From NCBI GenBank assembly GCA_029959085.1, contig JARWIR010000050.1, positions 2,418,001-2,482,000 on the forward strand: DNA of 64,000 nt, read 5' to 3'. This stretch comes from Nemophila menziesii. Taxonomy: Eukaryota > Streptophyta > Magnoliopsida > Boraginales > Hydrophyllaceae. Position numbers and translations under genes: made by a program. Positions 60,442 to 64,000 of the stretch are shown here, piece after piece. Numbering within the stretch: position 1 is the stretch's first letter; the number at the start of each line of letters is the position of its first letter. The notes below the pieces were generated by a model, which did no database searches, was not told where the DNA came from, and saw only the letters and a list, made by a program, of their open reading frames with translations.

Positions 60442-60700
60442 ATCTTCCCTAGTTTAGAGGAGGAAGTGGTGGCACTTGTTGTAGCAAAGGAGATGATAGT
60501 TGTCATAAGGGTTGAGGCGGTTCTTGTAGTGGCAGTATCCATAGTGCAGGAGTAATTAAAGGAACTTCCATTATTTTTTGTGGTAGACGCAGTGGAGTAG
60601 GTGGTGGAGAGGGAAAGTCACATGCATGAACTAGATATATATTGTCTAATCCATGAATTAGCACAAGCATGCCGAGAATCATGTAGGAAAGAGCACCCAT
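60442..60700 (-). pseudogene. Possible small secreted proline-rich protein, broken
   Basis: The minus-strand frame begins MGALSYMILGMLVLIHGLDN, a plausible signal peptide ending near VHA, then PSPPPTPLRLP and LPLQEPPQPL, and stops at TGA (60503-60505). The same frame continues with PLLQQVPPLPPLN to a second stop near 60455, so the TGA looks like a nonsense change in a longer proline-rich protein. I do not recognise the family. It may instead be chance. Confidence 0.3.
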
Positions 60701-60961
60701 TTAGCTATTTTTTTACTCGAAATGAAAATTTAGATAATTAAAATAGACAAATACAATAAGTTTGGGATGTTTAGCCAATACCAATAGCAGATAAATCATT
60801 TCTAAGTAAAAAAGCTAAATAGGAAGGGGGATGTGAAGCCCAATTACAAGGCAATAGATTTAACATCTCTTGTCACACGAAAGCCAATGAACTGCTGTGT
60901 TAATTCTACTATTCATATGATTGAAGGAGATTTGATGATCTCTAGCAATCGTGAAGATGTC
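60701..60961. other. Unassigned stretch
   Basis: Short AT-rich DNA between the possible small gene and the next LTR. No gene, repeat or RNA recognised. Confidence 0.4.
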
Positions 60962-62422
60962 TGATGTCTCCCTAATTGTTCTTATTTTAGACCCTTGGGA
61001 GACATCATTTTCTATGTTTATTTGAATATTTTGATAGACTTTAGGACCAAAAATGCAATATTCTGAATTTCCTCTTTATTTTCTAGTATTTTTGATTTAT
61101 TAAACTTTTGCGCGTAATCTTGTGTATTTTAGTGGAAAGTTTGTAGGTTTTGAATATTAGCTAGGAGAGGAATCCGAGAAGAAAGTCAAAGATCGTGATA
61201 TGGAGTCAAAGCATGAAGATAAATCCCGAAAAGAATTATATTTTGGAGCTGCAAATCTGGAAAACAGGCCAAAGATTGCTGATTTCGAGGCACTTACGAG
61301 TTGATTTAGCCGCTGACCTTTGATGAGATTATGTTCCTTATCTAGTTAAGGAATTTTAGCAAGTGATTTGAGGTCAATCGGAGTTATGACGAATCGGCTA
61401 GAGCTGTTTTAGTGGAGGTGGTGCAGCAGTTACGGGATTTTGGCCTTAGATAATGGACTTGGGCCTTTAATATTTCATTTAACTTATCAGCTAGGTCCAA
61501 GTCCGTTTTCACCTTATAAAAAGAGGTTTTGACTTCTATTTTTCATACAACTTATATTCTACAAGAAAAAGTATCAGAGAGAAGTCAACGAAGGAAGCAG
61601 AAGAAAGCTGAAGAGCTGGAGAGGGTCTATATCTCCATTCACAGACGAATCTAATTCCTGAAATTAGGTTTTTATTATTTTTATTTATGTAAAACAATAT
61701 GAGTCTTATTTCTTTTAATTTTGTTTTAATTTCCATTAGCATGAACTAATTTCTCTTAGTACTTGAGAATGCTTAATGGGTGAATCCTAAAACTATTGAT
61801 TTTCATATGTTTGAATTTGGGTTTTAATTAATTAAATCGAATTGGGTCTTTTACATTATTCTGTAACTGGTGATTATTTACTGTTTTTGGAGTAGCTAAC
61901 TAAGAATAGGTGTTAGTATCTAAACTATTCCACATATGTGGCGTGTGGATCATCTTGACGGGGGGTTTAGGTACGGAATTAATTACTCGATATAGGATAT
62001 AAATTATTTGATTCTGACGAACATAATTAATCTTAGGGCCAATGAGGTAAATTAGCTTAATCATTCGAAAGTGGATCATATTTACCCTGACGGGACTTGT
62101 GACACTCTAGAATAGCTTTGTAGTCCACCCTGACGGGGGTACAAAGATTCTTGAATCCCGACAAATGTCAATTGACCAATTTGACCCTTAAACAACATAT
62201 GATATGAAATAGAGTTAGAAGAATCCCTTGCGTCTCTCAAGTACTGCCTGCTCATATTTGCGTCTCACCTTTATTTAATTGCATTTAGTTATTTATTTGC
62301 ATTTTCATATTAGTCTTTAATAACTTAGGAACTATAAAACCAACCAATCAACTATTAAATCATTTATTTACTTTCATAAGTGCAATCATTCATTAATTGA
62401 TAAGTATTGTAGTTAACCATAC
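60962..62422 (+). mobile_element. Athila-family LTR, interrupted at its right end
   Basis: Starts TGATGTCTCCC with the hairpin arm GGGAGACATCA 36 bp on. It follows the family LTR through the Athila leader-like block, CTATATCTCC and the CCCTGACGGG motifs, and stops at AACCATAC, where another LTR begins. The missing end (CGTCCCTGCGAACG to CCACCA) should lie beyond the window, past the second element. Internal region not seen. Confidence 0.85.
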
Positions 62423-64000
62423 TGATGTCTCCCTAAATGTTCTAATTTTATGCTCTTGGGAGACATCATTTTTGGTGTTTATTCAACTATTTTGATAGAC
62501 TTTTGGACTAAATATGCAATAATCCGATTTTCCTCTTTTATTTCTAGTATTTTTGATTTATTAAACTTTTGCGCGTAATCTTGTGTATTTTAATGAAAAG
62601 TTTGTAGGTTTTGAATATTAGCTAGGAGAGGAATCCGAGAACAAAGTCAAAGATCGTGATATGGAGTCAAGACTTGAAGATAAATCCCGAAAGAATTTGA
62701 TTTTAGAGCTGAAAATCTGGAAAACAGGCCAAAGATTGCTGATTTCAAGGCGCTTAAGAGATGATTTAGCCGCTGACCTTTGAAGAGAAAACATTCCTTA
62801 TCGAGTTACGGAAATTTAGCAACTAAAATCAAGTCAATCGGAGTTATAACGAAGCAGGAAACGCCGTTTTAGTGGAGGTGGTGCATCAGTTACGGGATTT
62901 GGGCTTGATTAGTGGACTTGGACTTTTTATTATTCACTTAAACCCTAATTAAAAGCCCATTCCGAATTTGAGCTTATAAAAGGAGCTTTTGACCTCATTA
63001 TTTCTTACCTCTCATATTTTTCTTCAATTTACAAATCCTTAGAGAGAGAGTCAAAGACCTCTCATTTTATTCTTCAATTCAATTCATCCTTTGAAGAGAG
63101 TGTCCAGAGAAGAAGCAGAAACAAGGAAAAGAAGAAGCTTGGAGCTGGAGACTGTCTATATCTCCAATTCACAGCCAAATTAATTCCGAAATTAGGTTTC
63201 TCTGTATTTCATTTCTGTAAAACAATATGCATTCAATTAATTTTAATTTAGTTTTCCTTTTAATTAGTATGAGCTAATTCCATAATAGTGCTTGAGAATG
63301 CTTTATGGGTAAATCCCAATTCTATTGAATTTCATGTCCTGAATTTGAGTTTCTGTTAAATTAAATTAAATTGGGTCTTTTACTCTTTTCAATAAATTGA
63401 GATTATTTACTGTTTTTGGAGTAGTTAACTAAGAACAGGTGTTAGTATCTAGGCTATTCCAATTAGTGGCGATTGGATCATCTTGACGGAGGGTTTAGGT
63501 ACGGAATTATTTATTTAATCTAAAATAGAAGCTATTGATTCTGACGAACTTAGCTAATTTTAGGGCCAATGTGGTAATTAACTTAAACATCTAAAAGTGG
63601 ATCATATTTACCCTGACGGGACTAGTGTCACTCTAGGATAGCCTTATATTCCACCCTGACGGGGGTATAAGGAATTTAGAATCCCGACCATTGTAATTGA
63701 CCGATTTAACCCTTAAACAGAATAGGTTATGAAATAGAATTAGGAGGATCCCTTGCGTTCTCAAGTGCTACCTTTTCATACTTGCGTTTTCCACTTATTT
63801 ACTTGCGTTTTACTATTTACTTGCATTTTATATTTAGTCTTTCATTAATTAGAATTAATACAAAAACCAAATCAATCATTATATCTTTATTTGCTTTCAT
63901 AAGTGCAACCATTCATTATTCGATAAGCATTGTAGTTAACCAAACCGTCCCTGCGAACGATCCTAGATCACTTATTACTACTTGGGACAACCGTACACTT
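62423..64000 (+). mobile_element. Second Athila-family LTR nested in the first, runs off the window
   Basis: Starts TGATGTCTCCC at 62423 and reaches GGGACAACCGTACACTT at the last base, about 50 bp short of the family LTR end. CATAC just before it would be the target duplication if it recurs after the element. Whether this is a solo LTR or the 5' LTR of a full element cannot be told. Confidence 0.85.

Noticed and set aside
60274..60555. 93-aa plus-strand frame
   Set aside because: Opposite strand of the better proline-rich minus-strand frame, with a Val-rich composition typical of an antisense shadow.

Overview
This is a plant nuclear window, most likely from a eudicot. Spliced genes with GT-AG introns sit among plant-type CACTA, MULE, LINE and Athila-lineage Ty3/gypsy elements. 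An Asteraceae-like source is only a guess. Almost everything here is either a tandem gene array or transposons nested in it and beside it. I saw no housekeeping gene, tRNA or rRNA.

LEFT (1-30951): a tandem array of about 4.2-kb units (starts at 1, 4209, 8432, 12673, 16905). Each unit carries one two-exon gene for the same predicted 95-aa secreted cysteine-rich peptide. The C-x11-CC-x6-CW-x6-C-x3-C tail resembles the MEG1/ESF1 family, from memory only. Upstream of every gene are four diverged hairpin modules and a TATA box 119-120 bp before the ATG. Further upstream is a three-fold ~365-bp subrepeat. The array probably continues left of the window.

CACTA (19872-29742): an En/Spm element of 9871 bp with CACTAC/GTAGTG ends and an exact ATG target duplication, inserted in unit 5. 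It carries a TNP2-type transposase gene broken by two frameshifts, a 30-copy 40-bp minisatellite, and an intact five-exon TNPA-like gene. TTTACCGACGAC-type repeats lie at both ends and also before the second gene.

MULE (30952-36390): a Mutator-like element inserted in the 3' flank of unit 5. Its MURA-type gene has two in-frame stops and a frameshift, and its 3' end is lost. It is fused to a truncated sixth cysteine-rich peptide gene (36391-36992).

RIGHT (36993-64000): a minus-strand LINE remnant is split by an old, deleted Athila-like element (38015-60047, + strand, target duplication GCATA). That element in turn contains a young, nearly complete Athila-like element (41083-53879, - strand, target duplication GGTAT) and a solo LTR (54792-56357, target duplication ACAAC). 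The young element has gag, pol and a downstream ORF3, and its 1559-bp LTRs differ at about five sites. The window ends in two nested + strand LTRs of the same family.

Order of events by nesting: peptide array first, then CACTA and MULE insertions; independently LINE, then old Athila, then young Athila and the element that left the solo LTR. All splice models are read by eye.
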